A stretch of DNA of 64,000 nucleotides from Nonomuraea deserti (GCF_004348685.1 NZ_SMKO01000012.1:50271-114270), one strand, 5' to 3'; positions 19,348-27,783 are shown, counted from the stretch's first letter. Translations and numbers: made by a program. The notes: a model not told the origin generated them from the letters alone.

Positions 19348-19391
19348 TGATCACGGCCCCGTCATGGACAGGTGGGACCGGGCCGTGATCA
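19348..19391. terminator. Strong hairpin terminator after the CBM2 esterase
   Basis: A perfect 12-bp inverted repeat (TGATCACGGCCC, 20-bp loop, GGGCCGTGATCA) begins 17 bp after the esterase stop and is followed by AAAAG. It can work in both directions. Confidence 0.75.
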
Positions 19392-19572
19392 AAAGATCCG
19401 CACCGGCGGAAGACCCGGCCGCGCGGCCTGCTCCGAGCAGGTCCATTACCTTGCGCCGGAACTCCGGCCTCGGGGAGCTAGCGCGACGAGTCGTGCGCGG
19501 CGGTCCCGGGGATCCGGTTCGCGGGAGCTCTGCCGGCCACCACACCCCGCCTTGTAGTGGAGCATCGCTCTC

Positions 19573-19823
19573 GTGCGGAACCCCGGCGACGGTCCGGCCT
19601 TCCGCTACTACAACACCGGGGTCGAGCAGGTCGTGTCGACCGACGAGACGAATGGAGCGGTCACCGTCGCACGTCTGAACATGCCGCGCGCCGACGCGCC
19701 CCCGGAGCCGTCGAGGGCTACTTCAAGGCGATCGGCCCCGCTGACGCGCGCGCCGACGAAGAGCACGCCGACCTCCTGGCGCAGTACGGAGTAGCACTCC
19801 TCGACCATCCGCCTTCTGTCTAG
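19573..19823 (+). pseudogene. Cupin-domain protein remnant with internal deletion
   Basis: From a GTG at 19573 the frame reads MRNPGDGPAFRYYNTGVEQV followed by VSTDETNGAVTVARLNMP, like the N-terminus of small cupin proteins. It then loses frame near 19700. Another frame gives GAVEGYFKAIGPADARADEE and LLAQYGVALLDHPPSV, like the C-terminal tail of the same family (FFRAxGxPA ... EHGIELLGPPP). The metal-binding cupin core that should lie between them is missing. I read this as a deleted and frameshifted gene; the family match is from pattern memory and moderate. Confidence 0.45.
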
Positions 19824-20008
19824 TCGGCTGGTTCTCTGGCGCGCTCCGCGCGACAAGCCCGGTAGCGACATGTTGCGGCGTTCCCCGCGCAGAGCCCGCA
19901 TGCCCGGCCGTCGTACGGCTTGACCTTGGCGGGAGCTCGCGCCGGGATCGGGTTCGGCACCATCTCGGCGAGCAGGACGAAGGGGGTGAAGGCGGCGTCA
20001 CGACTCAC
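19820..20008 (-). CDS. Small cysteine-rich hypothetical protein
   Basis: A possible 62-residue protein from GTG at 20008 with only a weak ribosome site (GGGTGG). Its notable feature is CGLCAGNAATCRYRACRAERA, four cysteines that could bind metal. The rest is low-complexity. I do not recognise it. It overlaps the end of the cupin remnant and may not be real. Confidence 0.3.
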   Translation of the reverse strand: MSRDAAFTPFVLLAEMVPNPIPARAPAKVKPYDGRACGLCAGNAATCRYRACRAERAREPAD

Positions 20009-20056
20009 CCACCCGCGTAGGCCGTGAACGCCATGCCTTCGGTGAATCCTCCCGTG

Positions 20057-22234
20057 TCAGGGCTTGGCCGCGGCGCCGACGATCCGGCCGGCCTCCTCCT
20101 TGGTGATGAGGCGGGCGGCCACCAGTTCGGCGGACTTCCTGGCGACGTGGGCGATGAGCTGGGGCCCGGTGTACTTCTCGTCCTCGATGAGGTCCTCGAT
20201 CGTGCAGCCGTCGGGGCGGTAGCGGTTCGCCACCCCGGTGTCGCGGCCCTTGACGGTGACCATCGGGGTCAGGTCGGAGCCCTTGCAGGCGTCCGCCGGA
20301 GGGGTGTAGCGGAGCAGGCGGGCGCCGCCCTGTACGGAGCCGAGGGCGTCCTTGGTGCCGCTGCGGAACCAGATGTCGCCCGAGCCGTCCTGCGCGCCCC
20401 GGTAGAGGCCGGACTCGACGGCGGTCGTGAACGTCTTCGACAGCGGGTCGATGCGGAACACCTTCCCGTCGAGGGAGGCGTAGACATGCTCGTCGGGGTT
20501 GACGTGCAGCTCGTCCGAGACACCGGTGTACCCGGCGGGGAGCTTGATCCGCTTGACCACGCGGGCCGTGGCCGGGTCCATGATGAACACCGTGCCGTCG
20601 GCGAGGCCCCAGAGCAGCCCGTCGGAGCCCTTGACCAGCGCGGTGATCGACTTCGCGCCGGGCACCGGCGTGTGCTCCGATCGCTTCTCGCCCGAGGCCA
20701 GGTCGTAGGTGAACACCTTGGCGTCCGTCGCCTTGGGCGTGGTGCCGCCGCCGCCATAGATCGACGTGCCGCCCCACAGCGTGTTTCCGAGTACGGCCAG
20801 CGAGGTGACGCCCTGGTCGGCGACGGGGGCGCGCCGTACCGTGTGCTCGCCTGAAGTCTCGTCGTAGACGGTGAGCGCGCCGCCCCAGAGGCCGTAGTCG
20901 GGGGTGCTGCCGATGTAGACCTTGCTCCCGGCGGCGGCGAACGCCACGGGCCGGTTCTGGCCGTCGCCGATCAGGCGGAACAGCTCACGCGGGTTCGTGC
21001 CCGTGACGAACGGCTGGGCCGGGTCGTAGTGCATGATCGCGCCGTTGGGATAGGTGCCCAGGTAGAGCTTGCCGTCCTTCCAGAACCACCCGTCGGTCTG
21101 CGCGGCCCGGCCGAGCTGGGTCACCTTGCCGGTGGCCGGGTCGAGGACCGCGACGTTGCCGTTGATGTAGAGGTTCGTGTAGATCCGACCGTCCGGCCCG
21201 GCAGTGACATTGTTGATGTCGATGGGCTGGTACGGGAACGGCAGCTTGAACCGCTGGGACGCTCCGGTGCGCGGGTCGTAGGAGAACGCGTCGCCGCCGT
21301 AGTTGCCGATCGCCGCATAAAGCGTGCCGTCGACGAAGCCCCAGCCGACCCCGGCACCGCCCGAGGCCACCCCCGGCACCGCTTCCGGCCGGTCGGCGGC
21401 CAGGTCGTAGCGCCACAGCTCGGTGCCCGAGGTGAAGTAGACGTAGCCGCCCTCGGCGACCTTGGTCGTGCCGCGCGAGTTCATCGTGAACCCGTCGGCC
21501 AGCACCTCCCCCGAGTCGGGGTCGAGCACGAGCGCCTGCCCCTTGCTTCGCTTGACGAACAGCTTGCCCGCCACCAGGTTCAGGTCGTACGGATAGCTCG
21601 GATCGCCGCGCAGCGCCTCGGGCCAGATGTCCCGCTTCTCCCCGGTGGCCAGGTCCAGCCGGATCAGATGCCCCGCCGAGCCGACCGCCGCCCACAGCAG
21701 TTGCCGGTCGGTGTCGACCGCGACGTCCGGCGTGTACTGCTGGCCCTCGACCATCACTCCGAGGTCGCGGAACCCTTCACCCGGGGTGTACGAGAACGCC
21801 TTGGCCCCCGGATACGTCCCTCCGTAGACCTTGCCGTCCTCACCGGCCTGCAGCCCGTAGGCGTACAACTCCCCCGGCACGACCTGCCCCAGGTCGGTGG
21901 CCTGCTCCTGGCCCGGCTTGAAGGAGTACAGGTGGCCGTTGGGGTAGGTCCCGGCATAGACGGTCCCGTCGGCGGCCTGGGTGATGCCCCACCCGCCGGA
22001 CGAGCCGGGCAACTCCACGGTGTCCCTCAATTCGCGGGTCACCGGATCGACTTCGGCGACGACCCCTGGTGTACCCATCTGAACGCTGAAAACGGCCGGC
22101 CCCCCGTCCTGGCCGGTGCCGAAGTACCCCTCGAACACGGTGAGCGCGGTCGACTGGACGCCGAAGTCGGTCACGGTTCCTTGGACTGGGGAGGCGGCTA
22201 AGAGAGTGGACAGCAGGGCGGAGAGGACACGCAT
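20057..22234 (-). CDS. Secreted beta-propeller protein of unknown function
   Basis: 725 residues; ATG at 22234 with AGGAG nine bases upstream. A short signal peptide (MRVLSALLSTLLAASPVQG) is followed by repeated propeller blades of the form GxVYAGTYPNGHLYSF, GKVYGGTYPGAKAFSY, GKLYLGTYPNGAIMHYDP and LLWGLADGTVFIMDP, which run almost to the end. The last ~60 residues (DACKGSDLTPMVTVKGRD, then a helical end with LIEDEKYTGPQLIAH) form a separate tail. Proteins of this kind in actinomycetes are annotated as PQQ-like or SMP-30-like propellers; some propeller families are polysaccharide lyases or binding proteins, but no catalytic signature is visible. It stands alone, with an IS remnant upstream. 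Confidence 0.82.
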   Translation of the reverse strand: MRVLSALLSTLLAASPVQGTVTDFGVQSTALTVFEGYFGTGQDGGPAVFSVQMGTPGVVAEVDPVTRELRDTVELPGSSGGWGITQAADGTVYAGTYPNGHLYSFKPGQEQATDLGQVVPGELYAYGLQAGEDGKVYGGTYPGAKAFSYTPGEGFRDLGVMVEGQQYTPDVAVDTDRQLLWAAVGSAGHLIRLDLATGEKRDIWPEALRGDPSYPYDLNLVAGKLFVKRSKGQALVLDPDSGEVLADGFTMNSRGTTKVAEGGYVYFTSGTELWRYDLAADRPEAVPGVASGGAGVGWGFVDGTLYAAIGNYGGDAFSYDPRTGASQRFKLPFPYQPIDINNVTAGPDGRIYTNLYINGNVAVLDPATGKVTQLGRAAQTDGWFWKDGKLYLGTYPNGAIMHYDPAQPFVTGTNPRELFRLIGDGQNRPVAFAAAGSKVYIGSTPDYGLWGGALTVYDETSGEHTVRRAPVADQGVTSLAVLGNTLWGGTSIYGGGGTTPKATDAKVFTYDLASGEKRSEHTPVPGAKSITALVKGSDGLLWGLADGTVFIMDPATARVVKRIKLPAGYTGVSDELHVNPDEHVYASLDGKVFRIDPLSKTFTTAVESGLYRGAQDGSGDIWFRSGTKDALGSVQGGARLLRYTPPADACKGSDLTPMVTVKGRDTGVANRYRPDGCTIEDLIEDEKYTGPQLIAHVARKSAELVAARLITKEEAGRIVGAAAKP

Positions 22235-22735
22235 GGGTTGCACTCCTGGGAGATTACGGTCATGAGTGGAACTGCTTCCTTCGGGCCCGTATCGGCTTCA
22301 TATGAGATAACGGGCCAGACCGTAAAAAGTCAACAACTGGCGGAGGAACGCGGCTCGCGCGGCGCCGGAAGTGGTCCCCGGCATTGGATCCGGCCTTCTG
22401 CCCGGAGCGGCCCAAGCGGCCGCTTGTCTACCGGTTGGCGTGTGCGGTCAGCCCATCGAGATGAGGATGGGCGCGACGTATCGCCTGCGGTCGCCCGGGC
22501 GCCGGTGGGCGCCGTACACCATCGTCGGCAGGGCCTCGGGTCCCTCAGCGGGCCCCAGCCCGGTGAGCCGCGGACGCAGGCAGCGGCTGGACACGCTACT
22601 GGCGCCGCCCATGCGTCAGCTTCGCGACATCCCGCACCGGGCAGGCCGCATCCACCAACTCCCGGATCCGTGACCGGAAGCAGAACCCGAGGACCCGCAC
22701 ACAACCCGACGTGCGAAAACAGGGTTGAGAGCTGT

Positions 22736-22796
22736 TTCTTGGATCAGGTCGGAGCCAGATGATCAGGGCGGCCAGGGTGACGGTGCCGAGGAAGAT
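22736..22796 (-). mobile_element. Remnant of an IS5-type transposase 3' end
   Basis: Minus-strand translation gives IFLGTVTLAALIIWLR, which resembles the final strand and helix of IS5 family transposases (V.LGTVT.AAL.IWLR). The fragment starts exactly at the edge of the inverted-repeat element at 22797-22972. Nothing else of a transposase is present. Confidence 0.4.
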
Positions 22797-22972
22797 GGGG
22801 TGTCGTTAAGACTCGTGGCATCAGGTACACGCGATCGCGTGCACCCTGGCGACAGCTCCGAAGCCGAGCAGGCAGACCCGACAGAATGCCCGCCCGTTCT
22901 GTCTCCCAAGCCTCTCTGACTTGGGCGAATGCCATCGCGTGTACCTCATGACAGCTTCGTTACCGACACCCC
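22797..22972. mobile_element. 176-bp MITE-like element with 42-bp terminal inverted repeats
   Basis: The first 42 bp and the reverse complement of the last 42 bp agree at 32 positions, with perfect outer (GGGGTGTC) and inner (AGGTACACGCGAT) blocks. The interior contains two further hairpins, GACAGAA/TTCTGTC and CCCAAG/CTTGGG, and no coding capacity. A target duplication is not evident. The right end supplies the stop codon of the MerR gene. Confidence 0.55.
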
Positions 22973-23415
22973 GTGTTGGGGGGATCCTGATCGCCCGAGT
23001 GCTGTTCGGCGAGCTCTTCGAACGTTCCCCCGGTGAACAGGCGGTCCAGGACGCCGACCAGGTGCGGGCACTCGCTCGTGGGATGATCAGCGGGGCAGGT
23101 CAGCGCTGCTGAGAGGAACTTCCGGGCCCCCTGGGCTCGCTCGATCAGTGCGTTCAGGTCGTCGATCTGGCCACGTACCACTGATCGCCACTGCTCGCCC
23201 GATTCGTCCATGACGGCGGCGGCGGTGTCGAGCCGGACTCCGAGCCGCTGCATCAGGGAGACCAGTACAATGCGGCGAAGTTCGGTCCGACCGTACATTC
23301 GTTTGCCGGCGTGGCGGGTCGCTGGCCGTACCAGACCCCGTTCCTCGTAGTACCGCAGAGCCGACGTGTTGAGGTGGAGGCGACGGGCGGCCTCACCGAT
23401 GGATATGAGCTCCAT
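22960..23415 (-). CDS. MerR family transcriptional regulator
   Basis: 151 residues from ATG at 23415. The N-terminal MerR helix-turn-helix is intact: MELISIGEAARRLHLNTSAL, RYYEERGLVRPATRHAGKRMYG. A coiled-coil dimerisation helix follows (SVVRGQIDDLNALIERAQGARKFL) and a cysteine-containing end (LTCPADHPTSECPHLVG) that might be a sensor. The last five codons (NTGCR) come from the abutting MITE-like element, so the natural C-terminus may have been altered. It is divergent from a methyltransferase gene, with a MerR-type dyad between them. Confidence 0.88.
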   Translation of the reverse strand: MELISIGEAARRLHLNTSALRYYEERGLVRPATRHAGKRMYGRTELRRIVLVSLMQRLGVRLDTAAAVMDESGEQWRSVVRGQIDDLNALIERAQGARKFLSAALTCPADHPTSECPHLVGVLDRLFTGGTFEELAEQHSGDQDPPNTGCR

Positions 23416-23428
23416 GCGTCCATTTGAC

Positions 23429-23444
23429 TTCAACCCGGCTTGAA
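23429..23444. promoter_or_regulatory. MerR-type operator/promoter dyad
   Basis: TTCAA-CCCGGC-TTGAA lies directly after a plus-strand TTGACT (23424-23429), the usual place of a MerR operator between -35 and -10 elements. It sits between the divergent merR and methyltransferase starts (13 and 16 bp away). Confidence 0.6.
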
Positions 23445-23460
23445 CCGCGAACGTGGGTGC

Positions 23461-24048
23461 ATGGCCACCAAGGAGATCCGGTCCTGGGCGTTCGACGAGC
23501 CGATCCGCTCCTCGTTCGCCCTGCCTCAAGGAGTGCTCGGGCGTTTGGCAGGGCGGCTCATGTTGTGGCTCAACGATCCACGCGAAATCGTGGCACTCAT
23601 CGGGAAACAGAACAGCGTTCTGGAAGTCGGGTGCGGGCCGGGCGGCCTGTTGCGGGGCATTGAGGCGAGACGGGTCTGCGGCATCGACCCTTCACCCGAC
23701 ATGCTGCGCCAGGCGGCCCGGCACAACCGTGGGCGCGACGTCGAACTGCGGCTCGGCACCGCAGCGGACACGGGGCTGCCCGACGGCGGCTTCGACGTCG
23801 TGGTCTCGGTCAACAACGTAGCGATGTGGCCCGACCTGGAAGCGGGCGTTCGCGAGCTGCGCCGGGTGGCCCGGCCGGGCGGCAGGCTGCTCATCGCCTG
23901 GCACAGCGCAGGCGGACGCTCACCGATCGCCAGGAGAAACGCCCTCCCTGAGGAGAAGCTGGCGCGCATCGCTCACGCCTTGGGCCGGCCGACGCAGCGC
24001 CACGAACTCGAGAATCTGACCGTGCTCGAGAAGCGCTGCCCCGGCTAA
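23461..24048 (+). CDS. Class I SAM-dependent methyltransferase
   Basis: A 195-residue protein from ATG at 23461. SAM-binding motif I is VLEVGCGPGGLL (~53-64), followed by CGIDPSPDMLRQA and LPDGGFDVVVSVNNVAMWPD and a post-motif strand RPGGRLLIAWHS. This is the UbiE/small-molecule methyltransferase fold; substrate unknown. No ribosome site is visible and the MerR-type promoter lies immediately upstream, so the transcript may be leaderless or nearly so. Likely controlled by the divergent MerR protein. Confidence 0.88.
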   Translation: MATKEIRSWAFDEPIRSSFALPQGVLGRLAGRLMLWLNDPREIVALIGKQNSVLEVGCGPGGLLRGIEARRVCGIDPSPDMLRQAARHNRGRDVELRLGTAADTGLPDGGFDVVVSVNNVAMWPDLEAGVRELRRVARPGGRLLIAWHSAGGRSPIARRNALPEEKLARIAHALGRPTQRHELENLTVLEKRCPG

Positions 24049-24197
24049 CTAGCCGCGCTCCCCCAACCAGGCGACGACAGAACGGACGAAGCCGTCGACA
24101 TGCGACAAGGGGAACGCTGAACCACCACAGCGGCCCGGCGAGCGTACCGCGTTGACCGAACCACCGAACAAGCATGCCCGCCGAACCCCGCGGAATC

Positions 24198-24602
24198 TCA
24201 GCAGTTCGCCCCTGCGGTTTCGTACGTCCTTCCGTCGTTGATCCCGAGTGCCCCGATGAACGTGCTGCTACACGGATAGCTGACGTTCCAGGTCCTGCTT
24301 ATGCCCTCCCCCGCGAACACGGTGTACCACGTGGAATCCCACCTGATGGAGTTCGAATTGGGGCCATATCCGACCCGCGCGGTGACGGGCGACCCGCCCG
24401 TCTTCTTGTAGGTGACTCTGATGCGCTGAGGGTTTTGCATCAGCGCGATGCAGACGATTCCGTTCTTGAGAGTTTTGCACCGCTCGGACGAGGCGGCCTG
24501 AACACCCGCGCCGGCTTGCGCTGACGCCACCGCCGGTGAGCAGGCGATCACGGATCCAGCAACGGCTACGGCAGCCGCCAGTGAGGTGAATCGGTATCGC
24601 AT
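24198..24602 (-). CDS. Small secreted hypothetical protein
   Basis: 134 residues; ATG at 24602 behind GAAGGAAAG. Signal peptide MRYRFTSLAAAVAVAGSVIACSPAVASA, with the mature part starting near residue 29. Four mature-region cysteines (ERCKTLKNGIVC, SYPCSS and the terminal ANC) could form two disulfides. The pattern KNGIVCIALMQNPQRIRVTYKKT and a beta-rich second half suggest a small beta-sandwich. I do not recognise the family. Confidence 0.78.
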   Translation of the reverse strand: MRYRFTSLAAAVAVAGSVIACSPAVASAQAGAGVQAASSERCKTLKNGIVCIALMQNPQRIRVTYKKTGGSPVTARVGYGPNSNSIRWDSTWYTVFAGEGISRTWNVSYPCSSTFIGALGINDGRTYETAGANC

Positions 24603-24976
24603 TTCGCTTTCCTTCGAGGGAGCCGATGTTCTTGCAGCGACCTGTTTAGACCTCGAACTGTTTCCTGCCTGTTTCCAGGAGAGCCCAGCGCCAAGGCGGC
24701 TGCGCCGTACGCATCCGGAAGCATCCCGGAACCCGGGATACAGCCAGGATTCGCCCGTCAGGCCGGAAAGCGGATTGATTCCCGCGGTTGATGCGACCAC
24801 CCACACCGCGTCTTCGAGCGCCACCACAGGGTTCCGTGTGGCGAGCCGACTGTGCAGGAACGACGCGAAGAGTGCGCGTCGAGGGTCACGGCCACGATGC
24901 GCTGGCCCGGCTGGTAGGTATGCCTCGGCACCCCCTGCTGCCCGACGGTGTGTACGAACCGCCACCGGCCGTCCGG
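24603..24976. other. Intergenic region without a supported gene
   Basis: 374 bp upstream of the secreted hypothetical gene and downstream of the membrane protein gene. The only structure I see is a hairpin ATCCCGG-AAC-CCGGGAT at 24723-24739, which may end transcription from the upstream gene. The promoter for the secreted protein should lie near 24620-24660, where the sequence is AT-richer. Confidence 0.45.
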
Positions 24977-25594
24977 TCAGGCTTCGGGCATGCGGTTCGT
25001 CGAATCCTTCGCGAGGTCGCGCAGCTTGGCCGCGGTGCTCCGGGCGGCATCGTCATCGGCATCGACGGCGTCCGCAAGCGCCAGAAGCGTCTCATGAGAG
25101 AGCGGCCCATCCGATCCCCGGACCGTCAGCCTGAGCTGCTCGCCCGTCCTCCGGTCCCGGGCGAGCAGGTGGAAGAGACGCAGTCCTACGAGTCCCCTGA
25201 AGGGGATGGAGGCGATGGAGACGTCGGCGTCGGCGAGATCACATCGGCGGGTGCGCCATTCGCGGATCGTCAGTACGGTCCCTTGTAACCATGTGGCGGC
25301 ACGAAGCCGGAACAGGATTCTCCACATGAGCCCGATGGCCAGGGAAAGCGCCATCAGATAGATCATGACGGCGAGCCATCCCCCTTGCGCAAAGCCGGGT
25401 AGGGGAAGGTGCCGGCCGGCCTCGTCCAGCACCATGAAAACGGCGTCCCTCACGTACCAGAGCTCAAATCTCTCGCCCAATGAGACGATTCCGAGCGGGA
25501 GCCACGGCAGCGTCCAACCGAGGTAGATCATCAACTCAGCCCCGGCGGCCTTCCGGGTGGGGAAAAGAATCCGCGTGTCCGGCCCTGAGCGCAT
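24977..25594 (-). CDS. Membrane protein with C-terminal PH-like/beta domain, function unknown
   Basis: About 205 residues from ATG at 25594; an ATG at 25531 would start just at the first helix. Neither has a good ribosome site. Two hydrophobic segments are visible, MIYLGWTLPWLPLGIVSLG and AVMIYLMALSLAIGLMW, followed by a soluble region WLQGTVLTIREWRTRRCDLADADV that reads like a bacterial PH-type beta domain, and an acidic helical end. I do not recognise a specific family. It stands alone between the secreted hypothetical and the three-gene cassette. Confidence 0.65.
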   Translation of the reverse strand: MRSGPDTRILFPTRKAAGAELMIYLGWTLPWLPLGIVSLGERFELWYVRDAVFMVLDEAGRHLPLPGFAQGGWLAVMIYLMALSLAIGLMWRILFRLRAATWLQGTVLTIREWRTRRCDLADADVSIASIPFRGLVGLRLFHLLARDRRTGEQLRLTVRGSDGPLSHETLLALADAVDADDDAARSTAAKLRDLAKDSTNRMPEA

Positions 25595-25875
25595 GCACCG
25601 GACAATAGCCGGGCACGCTTTATGGTGGCTTTCCCTCCGCTGTACGTGCCGCCGGTGCCCTGCGTCCGCTCGTGTCGGCCGGCGCTCCCTGGGCGGATCC
25701 GATCGAAGCCGCTGCGGGCGGCCGCCGCGGCAGTTCGTCATCGCAGGCTCCGACCAGCCCCCACCACGCGGTCCAGTGCATCGGCTATCGAAGACGGGCG
25801 TGGCGTTCCGTGCGCGCTCGACAGTTGCAGGGCGGGTGCCTAGACTCCCGAAGATCGCGACCTCCGGAGGTGCAG

Positions 25876-26151
25876 GTGGACGAGCCGGTGACGGCGGAGG
25901 TGGGGGAGGACGGGCTGCTGGCGGCGGTCCGCATCGACCCGCGGGCCATGCGGCTCTATTCGGCGGAGCTGGCCGGGCACGTCGTCGAGGCCGTACGCGC
26001 CGCGCAGCGTGAGCACGAGCAGCCGCCCCGTGACTCCCCCGGCCTCGACGTGGTGCTCCAGCGGCTGGACGAGCTGGAGGCCCAGGCGGACAAGGATTTC
26101 GATTACGTGAACAGCAGGCTTGACGACTCTCTCAGGAGATACACGGAATGA
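25876..26151 (+). CDS. YbaB/EbfC-like small protein, first gene of a secretion-like cassette
   Basis: 91 residues from GTG at 25876, five bases after GGAGG. The start (VTAEVGEDGLLAAVRIDPRAMRLYSAELAGHVVEAVRAAQ) follows the YbaB/EbfC pattern of a beta-strand core and long helix. The end (VVLQRLDELEAQADKDFDYVNSRLDDSLRRY) is a coiled-coil helix. In actinomycetes such proteins are commonly encoded directly before WXG100/ESX-like proteins. Its stop overlaps the next start (ATGA), so the two are translationally coupled. Confidence 0.75.
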   Translation: MDEPVTAEVGEDGLLAAVRIDPRAMRLYSAELAGHVVEAVRAAQREHEQPPRDSPGLDVVLQRLDELEAQADKDFDYVNSRLDDSLRRYTE

Positions 26152-26429
26152 CCGAGATCACCATCGACGCCGGCGGGCGCGACTCCGCGGGCCGGGCGTT
26201 CGGCGCGCTGGCCGACGAGTACTCCGGGCATGGCGGCGGGTGGTGCCGGGGGGAGAGTCCGCTGCCGTACGAGGAGTTCGCGGCCGGCTACCACGAGGTC
26301 ACCGCCGGCCTTCGCGCCGCTTGCGAAGGGTTGTCCAGCTCGCTCGACCAGGCCGGAACGGGACAGGTCGCCATGGCCGCCATCAACAGGGGCACAGAAC
26401 TCGCCAACTCGCGGGGGTGGCAAGTGTGA
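26148..26429 (+). CDS. WXG100/ESX-like small protein
   Basis: 93 residues. It is mainly helical, with small residues and a Gly/Trp-containing break (GHGGGWCRGESPLPY) between the first and second helices; the second half is EEFAAGYHEVTAGLRAACEG then LSSSLDQAGTGQVAMAAINR. Size, position after a YbaB-like gene and helical-hairpin layout suggest an ESX-family secreted or chaperone-type protein, although the classic WXG triplet is not in its usual place. It overlaps both neighbours by four bases. Confidence 0.6.
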   Translation: MTEITIDAGGRDSAGRAFGALADEYSGHGGGWCRGESPLPYEEFAAGYHEVTAGLRAACEGLSSSLDQAGTGQVAMAAINRGTELANSRGWQV

Positions 26430-27316
26430 CGGAACAGGCATGGGCGGGCGGGCTGGCGCTGCTCGGCGTCCCGCCGCTGCCCGACCTGGACGTCGTCGAC
26501 AGGCACATCGCCGATCTGGACGCGGCGGCCGCCCACCACCGGAAGCTCGCCGCGGAGAGCAGGCGCGCCCACCGGCTGGCCGGGGCGAACAGCGGACCGG
26601 CCGCCGACGCGGTGGACGACCACGTGACCGGCCGCGACGGCATCGCCCTAACCGCGGGAGACCTCGCCGACCGCCTCTCCAGCGTGGCCGGCACGTTGCG
26701 AGTCACCAGGGAAACGCTGGTCTGGGTCGGCGGCCTGCTGGCCGGGCTGGCCGCCCTCGCCGTGGCGGCCGTCGCGTACGCGCCCCACCTGCTGCCCCGG
26801 CTGAGATCCATCGCCGCCAGGCTCTCTGCCAGGCTCCGCGAGATCACCGCCCGCCTCGGGGCGCTGATGCGCGGCATGTCCACGACCCTGACCAACCGCA
26901 GGGTCGACAAGGTCGCCGGGCGTTTCCACGACGCGTGGCGCGCTCCGCGCAAGCTGCCCGACGGCACGTACGAGCCGAGGGTGAAGACCACCACCGACCC
27001 GGCCTGGATCAAGAAGCACGACACCGACCAGGTCGACATCGCCAACACGCGCTATCGCGACCTGCCGGCCGACTGGAAGCGCGAGAACCAGGAATCGGCG
27101 CGCATCGGGGTGCAGCTCGTCGACGAGGCGCGGGCGAGCGGCGTGGACGTCAGGAGCGAGCGGTTCATGGAGGAGGCGAGCTCGGTGGTGCACGACAAGT
27201 GGCTCGTCCGCAACCGGGACTGGGCCACCGAAGAGCAGCGCCGCCCCTACGAACTGCTCTCCCATGCCGAGAAGGAGAAGGACCGCGACGTCGTTCGCAT
27301 GGTCCTCGGAATCTAG
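26426..27316 (+). CDS. Membrane-anchored protein with RyR-like C-terminal domain
   Basis: 296 residues from GTG at 26426, overlapping the previous stop by GTGA. Residues ~1-95 are helical (an ESX/LXG-like stalk with DLDAAAAHHRKLAAESRRAH). One membrane helix follows (LVWVGGLLAGLAALAVAAVAYA, ~97-118), then a basic amphipathic segment and the C-terminal domain ~160-296. That domain has RFHDAWRAPRKLPDGTYEPR, NTRYRDLPADWKRENQESAR and, at the end, VVHDKWLVRNRDWA and RPYELLSHAEKEKDRDVVR. The HxxW...PYxxLxxxEKxKDR pattern is that of RyR (ryanodine receptor) repeats found in some bacterial proteins. The function is unknown. As the last gene of the cassette it could be an effector or a membrane sensor. 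Confidence 0.72.
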   Translation: MTEQAWAGGLALLGVPPLPDLDVVDRHIADLDAAAAHHRKLAAESRRAHRLAGANSGPAADAVDDHVTGRDGIALTAGDLADRLSSVAGTLRVTRETLVWVGGLLAGLAALAVAAVAYAPHLLPRLRSIAARLSARLREITARLGALMRGMSTTLTNRRVDKVAGRFHDAWRAPRKLPDGTYEPRVKTTTDPAWIKKHDTDQVDIANTRYRDLPADWKRENQESARIGVQLVDEARASGVDVRSERFMEEASSVVHDKWLVRNRDWATEEQRRPYELLSHAEKEKDRDVVRMVLGI

Positions 27317-27484
27317 CCAGGTGAGCTGCGGGCCATCGCACTCCTGTATTCCGCATGTTGGTCTTTCTCTGGTCGAGCTCTCCTTCATGTGGACGAAGAA
27401 GCTGCCCGTCGGCACCGGCGACGCCACCGATCGACCAGCCGGCACCACTACCCTGGGGCCGCCTGACCTTCCGTTCCGTCCTTG

Positions 27485-27783
27485 ATGTCGTCCTTGTCGC
27501 CTGCCGGGGAGCGCGCCCAGACAAACTCGCCATACGTCGTGGGGATCACCCTTTTCCTCCTCGGGCTGATGTTCTCCATCGCGCTGCACGAGCTCGGCCA
27601 CCTGGTGCCCGCCAAGATCTTCGGTGTGCGGGTGACCCAGTACATGGTCGGCTTCGGGTCGACGGCCTGGTCGCGGCGGAAGGGCGAGACCGAGTACGGC
27701 ATCAAGTGGATCCCGCTCGGCGGCTACATCCGCATGATGGGCATGTTGCCCCCTCGCCCCGGTGAAGACCCCGGCAAGGCCAG
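27485..27783 (+). pseudogene. Truncated site-2 protease (M50/RseP family)
   Basis: The frame gives [23 protein letters not shown] with the zinc-binding HELGH motif. It continues with [37 protein letters not shown] and PGEDPG, exactly the N-terminal quarter of an actinomycete M50 protease. After DPGK the homology stops; the PDZ-like region, later helices and second zinc site (NxxPxxxLDG) are all absent, and the sequence runs into the 3' end of the DrrB gene. A normal protein is about 430 residues. No ribosome site is clear. This is a 3'-truncated relic left at a rearrangement point. Confidence 0.72.

Noticed and set aside
22330..22704. Minus-strand open frame between the propeller gene and the IS relic
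   Set aside because: Pro/Arg/Ala-rich with no ribosome site or recognisable motif. Treated as noncoding flank of old mobile DNA.
24723..24739. Hairpin considered as a regulatory RNA
   Set aside because: A 7-bp stem with a 3-base loop is too small and lacks conserved features; at most a terminator.
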